Shown in pieces: positions 35,318 through 44,900 of a DNA stretch of 64,000 nucleotides. How positions within the stretch are numbered: position 1 is the first letter of the stretch; every line of letters begins with the position of its first letter. The notes under the pieces were generated by a model, which saw only the letters and a list, made by a program, of their open reading frames with translations, had not been told where the DNA came from and made no database searches. The translations under genes were made by a program, and so were the position numbers. The stretch comes from Salinimicrobium soli (lineage in GTDB: Bacteria; Bacteroidota; Bacteroidia; Flavobacteriales; Flavobacteriaceae): the NCBI RefSeq assembly GCF_048323655.1, contig NZ_JBLUWW010000001.1, positions 1,054,001 through 1,118,000 of the forward strand, given 5' to 3'.

Positions 35318-35365
35318 GTTAACAAATATGGGTTTATAAACCTAGGATATTAAGTGTTTATATAG

Positions 35366-36430
35366 TTATCTAAAGCCTACCGCTTTCCGCACCGGACTCT
35401 TATACTGCTCTTCTTCACTGATGTTATAGATCTCTGCCAGGGTCATTTCTTCTTCTGTAGAGTACTTTGCTTGTTGCTCCTGCAAAAGTCTATTCGCTTT
35501 TTCAGGAGAAAGCGACTTAAATTCATAGGCGGTTTTCAAGCGGCCTTTTCGCTTAAGAGCGGGATCAATGTTTTGAACATCGGTATTAAAGGTGGCAATG
35601 ATCTGAATTCCCAGGGATTCTCCCAGGATACCGTCGGTGATGTTGAGGATCATGGCCAGGTTCGAATTTCTTTTTTGGTCTCTGGAAACAATCAATTCTT
35701 CAGCATCTTCTATGACAAGGATAGAATTGGGGTTTTTCATCAAATATCGGGTCATGAGAACGTTGTCAAGATTCTGGGCCATTTGTCCCGGCAGAAATAC
35801 GATCTTCTTTTTTACCAGTCCGCACAGATGCCTGATATAGGTACTTTTTCCGGTGCCGGGTTTTCCATAAAGCAGGTGGAGGCCACTCTTGTTCTCTTCG
35901 TGTAAAACCGCGAGAATTTTTTGATGGAAATTGTGAAAGTCATCATTGTAGCAGTTAGATAAATTAAGCTGAGGTTTTAGAAAATCTACTTTTTTGTTTT
36001 CAAATCCATGAGGCTGAGAAATTATGAGATTTATTTCGGCTTTATCCTCCTCTTTCTTCTCCAGCTCCCTGGTAAAATGAATTATTTCCCTGAGAAGTTC
36101 ACACTGCTCATTGTGAAAATAAATTGTAATCTCTTCATAATTCTTGATCAATATAATTTCATTTTGGAGCACATAGATATATTCATCTTTCCAATCCTCT
36201 CTTCCTGAATTCTTCTCATAATAGAAACCCATAATTTTCTCTTGATATCGGCTTGGAAATTCGCTGTGGAACTTTTTCAGGTCCACCTCAACAAAAGTAT
36301 GAGTGCTAGGGAGTTTTCCGAAACGGCTCATAAAGAGCATTTTGTGACTGAGATCACCCCACTTGTCAATAAGGTCTTTGAGCTGAAAACCGGTTAATAG
36401 ACCCGGTTCCATATTACTGCCGTAATTCAT
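35366..36430 (-). CDS. AAA+ ATPase, BCS1-like
   Basis: The 354-residue protein has an N-terminal ~185-residue region of unknown fold and a C-terminal AAA+ domain: Walker A YGKPGTGKST (about residue 195), Walker B ILVIEDAEELI, sensor 1 QIIATFNTD and the arginine-finger region DPALKRKGRLKTAYEF, which resembles BCS1/AFG3-type AAA proteins. The family unfolds or remodels proteins. Adjacent genes are the 18-residue-repeat protein and WYL regulator 2. Bacterial BCS1-like ATPases occur in accessory regions, so a defence or stress role is possible. Confidence 0.85.
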   Translation of the reverse strand: MNYGSNMEPGLLTGFQLKDLIDKWGDLSHKMLFMSRFGKLPSTHTFVEVDLKKFHSEFPSRYQEKIMGFYYEKNSGREDWKDEYIYVLQNEIILIKNYEEITIYFHNEQCELLREIIHFTRELEKKEEDKAEINLIISQPHGFENKKVDFLKPQLNLSNCYNDDFHNFHQKILAVLHEENKSGLHLLYGKPGTGKSTYIRHLCGLVKKKIVFLPGQMAQNLDNVLMTRYLMKNPNSILVIEDAEELIVSRDQKRNSNLAMILNITDGILGESLGIQIIATFNTDVQNIDPALKRKGRLKTAYEFKSLSPEKANRLLQEQQAKYSTEEEMTLAEIYNISEEEQYKSPVRKAVGFR

Positions 36431-36451
36431 ACTGAAAGTTTTTTATTAGAG

Positions 36452-36519
36452 AAAAAATCCGCCCAGGAATCCGACCTGCTGTTACCCTACATTCCAGAAG
36501 ACTTTCTGCCGGGGCGGAT
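36452..36519 (-). terminator. Probable terminator downstream of WYL regulator 2
   Basis: On the minus strand ATCCGCCC (36512-36519) can pair with GGGCGGAT (36457-36464), followed by a T6 run; the ~47 nt between them contain a further small hairpin (CAGAA/TTCTG). A separate palindrome GGCGTCA-AGGCG-TGACGCC lies at 36541-36559, between this and the regulator stop. The two together probably end the hydrolase/WYL2 transcript. Confidence 0.45.
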
Positions 36520-36572
36520 GGTTCAAAGTTGATAATGGGTGGCGTCAAGGCGTGACGCCTGCAAACAAGAGT

Positions 36573-37463
36573 TTAGTTATAATTTTTCAGGGCCTGTTTC
36601 AGCTGTGTTTTGATGGTCTTTTTCAGGCTTTCCGGCTCCAATACCTTTACCTGGTTTCCATAAGAGAGTAACTCCATCCTGAAGTCGTAGGTAGGTCTTA
36701 TGAAATAACTGAACCTGATTTCTTTTACATTTTTCAGAACCAGTTGCTGACTATGATGAAGGGGTAGGGATTCGACATAACGCCCTTCCTGAGGAGTAAA
36801 TGAAAGCACCACTTTCTCAGCTTCTTCATTTGTACCGTTAATGATTCCAAAACAGTTGTCAAATTCCTCGTGTACATTATAATCGACAGGGCTGAATTTA
36901 TGTTCTGAAATGGCGAGATTTTTAATGCGATCAAGAGCGAAGTTCTTTACAGTGTCTTCATCCCGGGCAATTAAATACCAGCGGTTTCGGGATTCTTTCA
37001 AAGCAACTGGATTTACAGTCCTTTTACTAATTGATTCATCCCAAAACTTATGGTATTCAAACTTGACGGTTAGGCGATTTTGTATTGCGTGAATTAATCC
37101 GGCCATATGTCCCGTTCCCAGAGATCTTCGCTCTTCAAAAATCAGACTTTCCCCGAAACCTTTTGAAAGTCTGATGGCGTTGACTATTTCAAAATTTTCG
37201 CGGAGACGACGGGAATGAAGATCTTCCACATCGTCTTTAATATAGTATTGATTCGTACTCTTATTGGATTCTATTTCAATCTCGTAGATCGTCCCAATAT
37301 TTTTAATATCTCGTTGGAAGGTGCGCTGGGAAGTTAGCAGGTTGTATTCTGCCGCATCGGCATCCCGGGCTATTTCGTTTTGAACCTCCTCATAGCTCAT
37401 CGGCCTCCTTCTCAGGATGGAAATGATCTTGTTGTAACGCTTAATGGTGTGGTGTACAGACAT
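36573..37463 (-). CDS. WYL-domain transcriptional regulator 2
   Basis: The 296-residue protein is a clear paralogue of regulator 1: N-terminal helix-turn-helix (NKIISILRRRPMSYEEVQNE, SQRTFQRDIKNI), WYL domain (LTVKFEYHKF, RTVNPVALKESRNRWYLIAR, NFALDRIKNLAI) and a C-terminal ligand-binding part (GRYVESLPLHHSQQLVLKN). The start codon lies 5 bp after the hydrolase stop, so both are cotranscribed from the promoter with operator site 4. It may bind the same operator family, alone or in combination with regulator 1. Confidence 0.9.
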   Translation of the reverse strand: MSVHHTIKRYNKIISILRRRPMSYEEVQNEIARDADAAEYNLLTSQRTFQRDIKNIGTIYEIEIESNKSTNQYYIKDDVEDLHSRRLRENFEIVNAIRLSKGFGESLIFEERRSLGTGHMAGLIHAIQNRLTVKFEYHKFWDESISKRTVNPVALKESRNRWYLIARDEDTVKNFALDRIKNLAISEHKFSPVDYNVHEEFDNCFGIINGTNEEAEKVVLSFTPQEGRYVESLPLHHSQQLVLKNVKEIRFSYFIRPTYDFRMELLSYGNQVKVLEPESLKKTIKTQLKQALKNYN

Positions 37464-37468
37464 AGTGT

Positions 37469-37963
37469 TTAATAACAGAGTTTAGAAAAGAAATAGGAAA
37501 CCTGTTCCCCAAATAAGTCTGGTGGAATGCGATGACCGAGATGTGGATCTATCTTGATCTCGAGTTCGTTTTCCCGGAGATGTTTCCCTAAAAATAATAA
37601 TGCTTCAACGGGATCCACAATCTCGTCGTTGGCACCTAAAAGGATTTGTTTGGACGTGAGCCCTTTCACAAATTTTTCCTTCGGAAGATCAAGTTTCTTG
37701 GGATGCTTTGTCAGGGGAGGATTAAAGAGAAGGGCGGGCCGACCTATCCAATTGGAAATGATATAGGCGTTCAATGCTCCCATGCTGCTGCCAATGACGA
37801 CATTGAATTCTGTGTCAGGATAGTTACGAAGAATTTCCTGAGGCTGGACATGATCACTGGAGTAATCAATATCGGGAGAAAATACAATTCCGTATTTTTC
37901 CAGAATTCTGTGCTTTTCTTTACTTAATTTGGATTTCAGTCCGTGCAGGTAGAGGATGTTCAT
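37469..37963 (-). CDS. Small alpha/beta hydrolase (YqiA-like esterase)
   Basis: The 164-residue protein begins MNILYLHGLKSKLSKEKHRI, has the nucleophile elbow VIGSSMGALNA (Ser), a later GANDEIVDP (Asp) and PHLGHRIP (His), the compact layout of UPF0227/YqiA-type esterases. The substrate is unknown. It is the first gene of an operon with WYL regulator 2, preceded by a perfect operator (38006-38022). Possibly it makes or removes the regulator's ligand; inference only. Confidence 0.8.
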   Translation of the reverse strand: MNILYLHGLKSKLSKEKHRILEKYGIVFSPDIDYSSDHVQPQEILRNYPDTEFNVVIGSSMGALNAYIISNWIGRPALLFNPPLTKHPKKLDLPKEKFVKGLTSKQILLGANDEIVDPVEALLFLGKHLRENELEIKIDPHLGHRIPPDLFGEQVSYFFSKLCY

Positions 37964-38005
37964 CTTCGCTTCTTTTGATTGGTGAAGTAAAGAAACAAAT
38001 AGATA

Positions 38006-38022
38006 ACGACAAAATATGTCGT
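38006..38022. promoter_or_regulatory. WYL-type operator candidate, site 4
   Basis: ACGACAAAATATGTCGT is a perfect inverted repeat 43 bp before the start of the hydrolase-WYL2 operon. Read on the minus strand the centre is TATTTTG, which could overlap a -7 promoter element, as expected for a repressor site. Confidence 0.7.
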
Positions 38023-38235
38023 GTTATAAAATAATTTTTCTTAGCCACTGGTAAAAAGCTTTATTTAATATCGAAATTTGGTGAAGGTAGAGTCGGAAAC
38101 TTTACTTTGCTCAGTGTCTGCATATCGTAGTAGGGAAGTGCTTAATCACCTTTAGGGGGGACATTAGTTATTAAATGATATCTTTTCTTTAATTCGTTTA
38201 AAAGATTGATTATCTCCTGGGCATGACCTCTACTT

Positions 38236-38325
38236 GCCGATTTGATTGCGGAGATTTTAATGTGGGTAAAGAACTGCTCAAGTACTCCAAAAGTATATTG
38301 CACTAGACATAGTTCCGGAACTTAC
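38236..38325 (+). pseudogene. Decayed fragment of the SAM methyltransferase gene
   Basis: This stretch translates (with a one-base deletion near its start) as CGDFNVGKELLKYSKSIL followed by two stops, and its DNA matches the region around 40100-40180 of the intact methyltransferase gene at about three of four bases (for example GATTTTAATGT and AAAGAACTG). It is a remnant of a partial duplication on the same strand, now separated from the intact copy by the DUF2914 gene. The rest of 37964-38361 shows no gene. Confidence 0.65.
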
Positions 38326-38361
38326 GGTGGGTAATAAAAAATAGTATTAATGAAACAGGGG

Positions 38362-39477
38362 TTAAAATGATCTCTTTTCTATTCCTTCTTTATGAGGTTC
38401 TGAAGTGTTTTTAATCACAAAATCCACAACCCCAAGTATTAGTTCCTCTTCTGTAATTACTTCAACCTTCCATTCGCCTTCCCTAAGGTTGTTTTTATAA
38501 GTATATCCACGGAAGCCACGGTCACGCCCACCGGCAACTTCAAAGCCAATGTCATCAGTTACTTCCCATTTTCCCGTTTCAGGATTGTAGCGTTTCCACC
38601 TATGAAAAATGGACTTTTTTAGGTCTGTAGGTGCAAAAACAGAAGTGAACACATAAACTCTTTGATCTGCCTGACGGTGAAAATTGGTGTCATGTTTACG
38701 CCAAAATACATACCATGGATTCTTCTCGTAAGTAACGATGTATTCATTATTTATTTTTCGCACATCATGAGCCACCAATCCGGTATCCATAGCCAGCGGC
38801 ACCGGTGGAATAAGATTGAAATAGTAAAAAACATTAATCGTTATATAGATGGAAAGGATAAGACTGATCAGTTTTTTCAGACTTATCTCAGCTCTTGTGC
38901 CCGGGCTTGACCTGTAAATAAACCTGATGAGTGCCAGCGTACACCCCAAACTTACAAGTCCGGAAATGATAAAAATAAAGGTATTCATTTCCTTGATCAG
39001 CGTGGGAATCATAAAGGCGAAAAAGGTAAAGCTTATAAAAAAAAAGACGCTGAACTGAAGGTATTTATTGGAGATTTTCTTTTTAAGGAACTCGTTTGCA
39101 AATAAGAGCAGCACCAGAAGTATGAAAAAAAACATGGTTTTTGACATGGACACACTTCTGAAAAAATAGATGACAAAAGCACTTGAAAGTGCGCCAAAGA
39201 AGAACTGTATGAGTAGCGGAAAATATTCGGAATAACGCCTGATAAAAGTACCCTCCCACTTGTCCTCATCCACTGTATTATACAAATAAAGCGTTATGGA
39301 CAAAAAGGTCATATGCGAGCAAAGCACCACCGTATCATAAACACGATCTATTCGCCCTAAGGTCAAGGTATCAAAAATAAAACCACCCATAAAAAAAAGG
39401 ATGGGAGCGTACTTCTGATTGCGAAAAACAAACTTTCCAAAAGCACTGCTTCTATATCTTACTAAAGCTCTTTTCAT
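38362..39477 (-). CDS. DUF2914 membrane protein
   Basis: The 371-residue protein has seven or eight hydrophobic segments in the first ~230 residues and a soluble C-terminal domain of the DUF2914 type: VYVFTSVFAPTDLKKSIFHR, then GFEVAGGRDRGFRGYTYKNN and GEWKVEVITEEELILGVVDF. DUF2914 proteins are common in Bacteroidota and have no established function. It is monocistronic between the pseudogene fragment and the palindromic repeat element. Confidence 0.85.
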   Translation of the reverse strand: MKRALVRYRSSAFGKFVFRNQKYAPILFFMGGFIFDTLTLGRIDRVYDTVVLCSHMTFLSITLYLYNTVDEDKWEGTFIRRYSEYFPLLIQFFFGALSSAFVIYFFRSVSMSKTMFFFILLVLLLFANEFLKKKISNKYLQFSVFFFISFTFFAFMIPTLIKEMNTFIFIISGLVSLGCTLALIRFIYRSSPGTRAEISLKKLISLILSIYITINVFYYFNLIPPVPLAMDTGLVAHDVRKINNEYIVTYEKNPWYVFWRKHDTNFHRQADQRVYVFTSVFAPTDLKKSIFHRWKRYNPETGKWEVTDDIGFEVAGGRDRGFRGYTYKNNLREGEWKVEVITEEELILGVVDFVIKNTSEPHKEGIEKRSF

Positions 39478-39654
39478 AATATATTGAGTAGCGCCAAATT
39501 TAGCGTAAAAACTTCATCCGGATATTTGATTTGACTTTAATGCCAGAGAGCTTTTGAAAAAAAGCGGAATCAGGATCTTATCGAATATTTCAGCGGAAGG
39601 GAATTATTCTATAGTAATAACATTTTTGACTCTCCTCTCATCAGTTCAATGCTC

Positions 39655-39768
39655 CCGTCAGTTCGAGTGTCCCGATAGCTATCGGGATGTATCGAGAACA
39701 ACGGAAGTTTCAATGTCGCCTATGTTCTCGATACGATCCCGAGTCCTCGGGATCACTCGAACTGACGG
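39655..39768. repeat. Composite palindromic intergenic element
   Basis: The ends are perfect inverted copies, CCGTCAGTTCGAGTG (39655-39669) and CACTCGAACTGACGG (39754-39768). Inside lie two hairpins (CCCGATAGCTATCGGG at 39671-39686 and CCCGAGTCCTCGGG at 39738-39751) and a second inverted pair TATCGAGAACA / TGTTCTCGATA. I recall very similar dispersed elements in flavobacterial genomes, of REP/BIME type. The rest of 39478-39893 shows no gene; the 72-codon ORF crossing it is an artefact of the palindrome. Confidence 0.8.
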
Positions 39769-39893
39769 CTAAGGAATTTCAAATTAGAATTCAAATTCAA
39801 GATCAGGAGAAACTTATATTTGGAATATGGGACTTGTAATTTGGTGCTTTCGAAAAAACACTTCTCAATAATGTCCTTTTTGACTACCATTAG

Positions 39894-40553
39894 ATGACAA
39901 AAAACAAGAAAACAAAGAAGCCCTGGCCCACCAAGGATGCCATGGTGCAGATCTATAAAAACAACCTCTGGGGTGGTAAGGAATCTGAATTCTACTCCGG
40001 TTTAGGTTCACATCATCCTGAAACGGTAGATTCGTATATAGGTGTAGTATCCGATTTTTTAAAAGCTTTTGACAGTCCGCCGGTAGTGTGTGATCTGGGC
40101 TGCGGGGATTTTAATGTCGCTAAAGAACTGGTGAAGTATTCGAAAATGTATTTTGCTGTAGACATAGTTCCCGGGCTTATTGAGCATAATAAACAGAAAT
40201 TCAAGGCAGACAATGTAGTTTTTCATGCCTTAGATATTTCAACAGATGAATTGCCCGCAGGAGATTGTGTTATTCTGAGACAAGTGTTGCAACATCTGTC
40301 AAATGCCGAAATTAAAAGAGTAGTTGAAAAGTTATACGATTATAAATATGTTATTCTCACCGAGCATTTACCGGCAGGGGATTTTCAACCCAACAAGGAT
40401 ATCGTCTCAGGTCAGGGAATCAGGTTAAAAAAAGAAAGTGGCGTGAACCTTACCGTATCACCTTTTCACTTTAAGGCCAAAGAAAAACACTTATTAACTG
40501 TTCCGGCTCCCGGGTTTAAAGGAGTTTTAAAAACTACCTTGTTCAAGTTATGA
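39894..40553 (+). CDS. Class I SAM-dependent methyltransferase
   Basis: The 219-residue protein carries a Rossmann-fold SAM site: VVCDLGCGDFNVAKELV (motif I, about residues 63-79), YFAVDIVPGLIE (motif II acidic residue) and LPAGDCVILRQVLQHLSNAE (motif IV region). The QVLQHL pattern recalls small-molecule or lipid methyltransferases. The substrate is unknown. A degenerate partial copy lies at 38236-38325. It stands alone on the plus strand. Confidence 0.85.
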   Translation: MTKNKKTKKPWPTKDAMVQIYKNNLWGGKESEFYSGLGSHHPETVDSYIGVVSDFLKAFDSPPVVCDLGCGDFNVAKELVKYSKMYFAVDIVPGLIEHNKQKFKADNVVFHALDISTDELPAGDCVILRQVLQHLSNAEIKRVVEKLYDYKYVILTEHLPAGDFQPNKDIVSGQGIRLKKESGVNLTVSPFHFKAKEKHLLTVPAPGFKGVLKTTLFKL

Positions 40554-40656
40554 TAAATACATATTTCTATACCTTATCGGCTTTTTCCAGTTAAAAAAGT
40601 GGAGCGAAAGCGATTTTAAATATGCAGGGAAAACCAAAAATAATTATGTAGTTTGC

Positions 40657-41280
40657 TTATCCCTGTAGCACACCAGCCTCACGGTTTTTAAGAGTGGCAA
40701 CAATTTCTGTTAGTTCCTGGATAATACTCATTCCTTTATCCTTGTTGTACCAAATTTGAAGTTGGGACTTGAATTCGGCATCGATCTTCCCGAATTTCTC
40801 TTTATAGTCAGTTACAAGTTTTGTAGCTGCAGCTGTTCTTGGTCCCCAGTTGGTCAAAACTTCCAGGTCTGTATCCAGAATAACCATTTTAGGAATGGAG
40901 CGTGTGCCATTGGTAAGAAAATTGTCCATAACTGCCGGATTTTCATCTCTTAAAATGATCCTCAGCTCGATATTTTCGGATGCCTCTGCAAGCTTATTTA
41001 GCACCGGAAGGGTTTGAGCCGCATCTCCACACCAGGATTCTGTCAACACCAGCCAGGTTTGTTTTGTTTCGAGTTCTGTGAAAGGAGCAGTCTGAAGTTC
41101 AGAAAGCTGTAATTTTTTATTCAGCCGTTGGGAACGCTTGAAATTTAAGGCGGTGAAATCGATACGTTCTTGAGTTATTTCTCCGGTGGTGCTTTCAGAT
41201 GTTACCAGGTCTTCCAATAGATCCATATATTCTTGATAACTGAAGGAATTTTCCAGGCTGGAAATTAGCTGCTCTCTCAT
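40657..41280 (-). CDS. Thioredoxin-family protein with CGDA site
   Basis: The 207-residue protein has an N-terminal helical extension and a thioredoxin-like domain: TWLVLTESWCGDAAQTLPVL, in which the usual CxxC is replaced by CGDA (a single Cys), then the cis-Pro segment TRSIPKMVILD. Such single-Cys members are probably not general disulfide reductases. No signal peptide is seen, so the protein is cytoplasmic. A perfect 12-bp inverted repeat abuts its start codon. Confidence 0.85.
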   Translation of the reverse strand: MREQLISSLENSFSYQEYMDLLEDLVTSESTTGEITQERIDFTALNFKRSQRLNKKLQLSELQTAPFTELETKQTWLVLTESWCGDAAQTLPVLNKLAEASENIELRIILRDENPAVMDNFLTNGTRSIPKMVILDTDLEVLTNWGPRTAAATKLVTDYKEKFGKIDAEFKSQLQIWYNKDKGMSIIQELTEIVATLKNREAGVLQG

Positions 41281-41312
41281 AAGGTTAAAATTTGAGCTGC
41301 AATTTTAACCTT
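41281..41312. promoter_or_regulatory. Perfect 12-bp inverted repeat abutting the start codon
   Basis: AAGGTTAAAATT (41281-41292) and AATTTTAACCTT (41301-41312) are exact inverted copies with an 8-nt loop. In the mRNA of the thioredoxin-like gene the hairpin would end directly before the AUG, so it could block ribosome access; alternatively it is a protein operator. It lacks a T-run in the gene's direction, so it is not a typical terminator. Confidence 0.5.
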
Positions 41313-41380
41313 ATTCAGTTACTGGAGAAATGACCATTCTCAGTTTAACAGATAATTTCGGAAGCTTTTGTGTTTAGAAG

Positions 41381-41758
41381 TCACTCAGGCACTTCTTCAA
41401 CCGAATAGTAAATTGTCTGCACCTTAATTTTCCCATTTTTAATGTGGTAGGAGTCGGCGCCATCAGGAATCAATGAGATTTCAGATTTGCCGGTCCAGTG
41501 CAGAAAGCAGATCTCGTCATGGCACAGCTTCAGCTTATAATTGTAGTTTCCGCCTGGCAATTGCTTTTTCAGTAGTTCTGCGGCTTCCTTTATTCCCTTT
41601 CTTCCGTGGAAAACTCCGTAGTTGGTGAGAAGAACAGAATCCGGAGCATAATTGCGTTCAAGATCCTTTTCCAATTCTCCTTTTTGAGCTAATTGCAGGT
41701 GGTCTTGAAAAACCTCCCGGGGACTCCTTTTTTCAAGATCTTTTTCCTCCGCTTTCAT
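41381..41758 (-). CDS. SnoaL/NTF2-like protein
   Basis: A 125-residue protein with the SnoaL-like pattern: helix VFQDHLQLAQKGELEKDLER, NYAPDSVLLTNYGVFHGRKG, AAELLKKQLPGGNYNYKLKL and HIKNGKIKVQTIYYSVE at the C-terminus. The fold forms a small cavity used by isomerases, cyclases and binding proteins; no specific catalytic role can be read. Same strand as the thioredoxin-like gene, about 100 bp upstream of it. Confidence 0.8.
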   Translation of the reverse strand: MKAEEKDLEKRSPREVFQDHLQLAQKGELEKDLERNYAPDSVLLTNYGVFHGRKGIKEAAELLKKQLPGGNYNYKLKLCHDEICFLHWTGKSEISLIPDGADSYHIKNGKIKVQTIYYSVEEVPE

Positions 41759-41938
41759 AATCTCATATTTTTTGTTTCCTTCTTCAAGTTAATATAGTTT
41801 TTATGGGTGTGAAAACAGTTTCTTTTTCTTTACTATTCCAGCGTGGTTTCCACTTCTTAAACTTTTGTTAGCCTCCCTATATTTCCTCAAAAAAACTGTA
41901 TTTTAGGCACTTTCGCCCTTGAAATTTCACAGTAGAAT

Positions 41939-44900
41939 ATGAAGAAAAACATGCAGGAGGTGCTGCACTCGCAGGATCCTTATCTTTTTATGGCCCGCAG
42001 CATTACCCAAACCGCACAGGAGCCTGTGCTGGTGCTGAACAGTGATCTTACTGTCATGGCAGCCAGTGAAGCATTCTGTTCCTGTTTTGACTGTGAAGAT
42101 TCAGAAGTGGCAGGAATGGCTTTTTCAGAATGGGAGCGGGAAGAATTCTTATCAGATCAAATATACAAGACCCTTAAATCCTTCCGAAGAGGTGAGATAA
42201 AAAAGGTTGTTTCATATACTACTCAAAAAGGGGATTTTCAGCGACAATTTTCTGTGAATTTGGGAGCTATTCCGGCAGGGGAAGAAGATCAATTACTGCT
42301 CATTTCTTTTCGGGAGCAAAAGCGTGAAAAAACCATGGAAGAAGCAAACGAGCAGAAGTCGTTGCAGGAGGTGTTGGAACATGCCCCGGCTTTGATATGT
42401 ATACTTCGCGGCCCCAACCACATTTTTGAAGCTGCTAACGAAAATTACCTGCAACTGGTCAATAACCGCGATATCATTGGAAGATCAGTGAAAGAGGCTC
42501 TTCCGGAAGTGGTAAGCCAGGGTTTTATCAAGATCCTTGACCAGGTCTATGGATCGGGAGAGCCTTTTATAGGTTCGGAAATTGGAGTGAAAATGGATTC
42601 CGGCTCCGGTACCAGGCAACATTATATGGATTTTGTTTATCAGCCCATGAGAACTGCCGGGAGAGTTGACGGAATATTTGTGCACGCCGTAGATGTCACT
42701 GAAAAAGTAGAATTCCGCCAAAAGCTTATTCAAGGTCGGGATGAATTACAAAATATTATAGATACCATACCTGCGATCATATGGATAACTGATAAAGAGG
42801 GGAAAAGTATTAGTCTCAATAGAAACTGGGAAGAATATACCGGGCAATCGGTAAGTAAGGCACTGAATATGGGCTGGCTGGAACAGGTACATCCCGAGGA
42901 CCGGCAAAGAGTGGGAGAGCATTTCCTGGAATGTAACCGGGAGCAGAAAACCTACAGTGTTAGTTTACGCCTGCATACCAAAGATGGTGGCTACAGGTGG
43001 GTAATGGACAAAGGAGCCCCAAAGTATGACAGTAATGGAAATTTTGAAGGTTTTATAGGCACCGTGGTAGATGTTCATGATGATAAGATGAAAGAGCAGC
43101 TGGTGCGTGAAAAAGAGCATAAAATGGGTTCTATTGTAGAACAGGCTACTGTTGCGACCGCCATCTATACCGGCCGGGAAATGAGGATCGAAATGGCCAA
43201 TGATGCCATGATCAGGTTGTGGGGAAAAGACAGGTCGGTGGTTGGGCAGACGCTTCGGAAGGCACTTCCGGAGTTAGAGGGGCAGCCATTCCACGATCTA
43301 CTTGATAAGGTTTACACCACCGGTAAGACCTATTGGGGAAGAGAGGACAAGGTTGACCTGCTAATAGATGGCAAAATTCAGACCGGATATTTTAACTTCA
43401 CTTATAAGGCCCTCCGCAATGAGCAGGGAGAGATCTACGGAATTCTGAATATGGCGCTGGATGTGACCGAACAGGTACTCATTCGCAAAGAAATTCAGGA
43501 GAGTGAAAAACGTTATCAGGATATCATTCTGTCTTCTCCATATCCTATCGCAACCTTTAAGGGAGAGGATTTTATCATTGAAATTGCAAATGACGCCATG
43601 ATCGAGAGCTGGGGAAAAGGGAAAAATGTCTTTGGTAAACCCTTACTTTCAGTTTTTCCGGAATTGGTTGAACAGGATTTCGATAAGATCCTGAGTGATG
43701 TTTATACCACCGGGAAACCTTTTAAAGGTTATGAAATGCCTGTCAGCCTTTTTCGAAATGGAAAGAGGGAAGAACTATATTACAACTTTGTGTATTACCC
43801 GCAGCGGGATCTCTACGGAAAAATAGTGGGAATAGTAGACATAGCTATTGAAGCGACGCCTCAGGCTGAACTTAAAAAGAAACTGGAACAAAGTGAGTTT
43901 CATTACCGGCAGATGGCCGACCTGATGCTCGAAAAGGTGATCAATACAGATCCTCAAGGCGCTCCTATATATTTTAATCAGAATTGGCTGGATTACACTG
44001 GTATGAGCAGTGAAGAGCTTAAGGAAGACGACTGGACATCTTTTATTCACCCCGAAGATATAACACAGTTCAGGGAACAATGGCAGTCTTCTTTAACTAC
44101 AGGAAGTAAGCTGGAAACAGAGATACGCATTGCCGATAAAGACCATAACTACGCCTGGCACTTAAGCAGGGCTGAAGCAGTAAAGGATGATCAGGGAAAT
44201 ATTAAGATGTGGATTGGTACTAATACCGAAATTCAGCGGCTTAAAGAAGAGGAGAAGCGTAAGGGAGATTTCCTGAAAATGGTGAGTCATGAGTTAAAAA
44301 CACCTGTAACTTCTATTAAAGGGTATGTGCAGTTACTGCTGAAAGTACTGGAGAACCTTCAGTCAACAGAGCTGGACAAAATGCCTTTCAAGCCATCCCT
44401 GCAACGTATCGATCATCAGATAGTAAGACTAACGCGGCTTATTTCAGAAATGCTGGATCTATCCCGTATCGAGGAGGGCAAACTGGAACTTCAGAAGGAA
44501 AAGTTTCATTTAAATCAGTTGGTAGACGATACGGTACAGGATATTTCTCTCACCAATACTGAGCATAATATACAGGTGAAACATGATCTCAACTGCGAAG
44601 TGGTGGCAGATAAAGATCGTATTGGGCAGGTGCTTATCAATTTTATTACAAATGCCATAAAATATTCCCCTGTTAACCAGGAGATAATTGTAAGTGTTGT
44701 CACAGCCGGTGAGGCTGCAGTTGCAGTACAGGTAAAGGACAAGGGGCTGGGAATAGATCCAAAGGACCAGGAAAAGATATTTAAACGTTTTTATCGCGTG
44801 GGTGGTGAAAATGAAGAAACCTATTCAGGCTTCGGCATCGGACTTTACTTAGCAAAAGAGATCATTCAGCGTCATAATGGAAAAATTGAAGTAAATAGTG

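Noticed and set aside
36541..36559. GGCGTCA...TGACGCC palindrome as a further WYL operator
   Set aside because: It has the wrong sequence and lies downstream of a stop codon and 111 bp from the next start; more likely part of the transcript end.
39554..39772. 72-residue plus-strand ORF
   Set aside because: It mostly translates the palindromic repeat element; composition is not protein-like.
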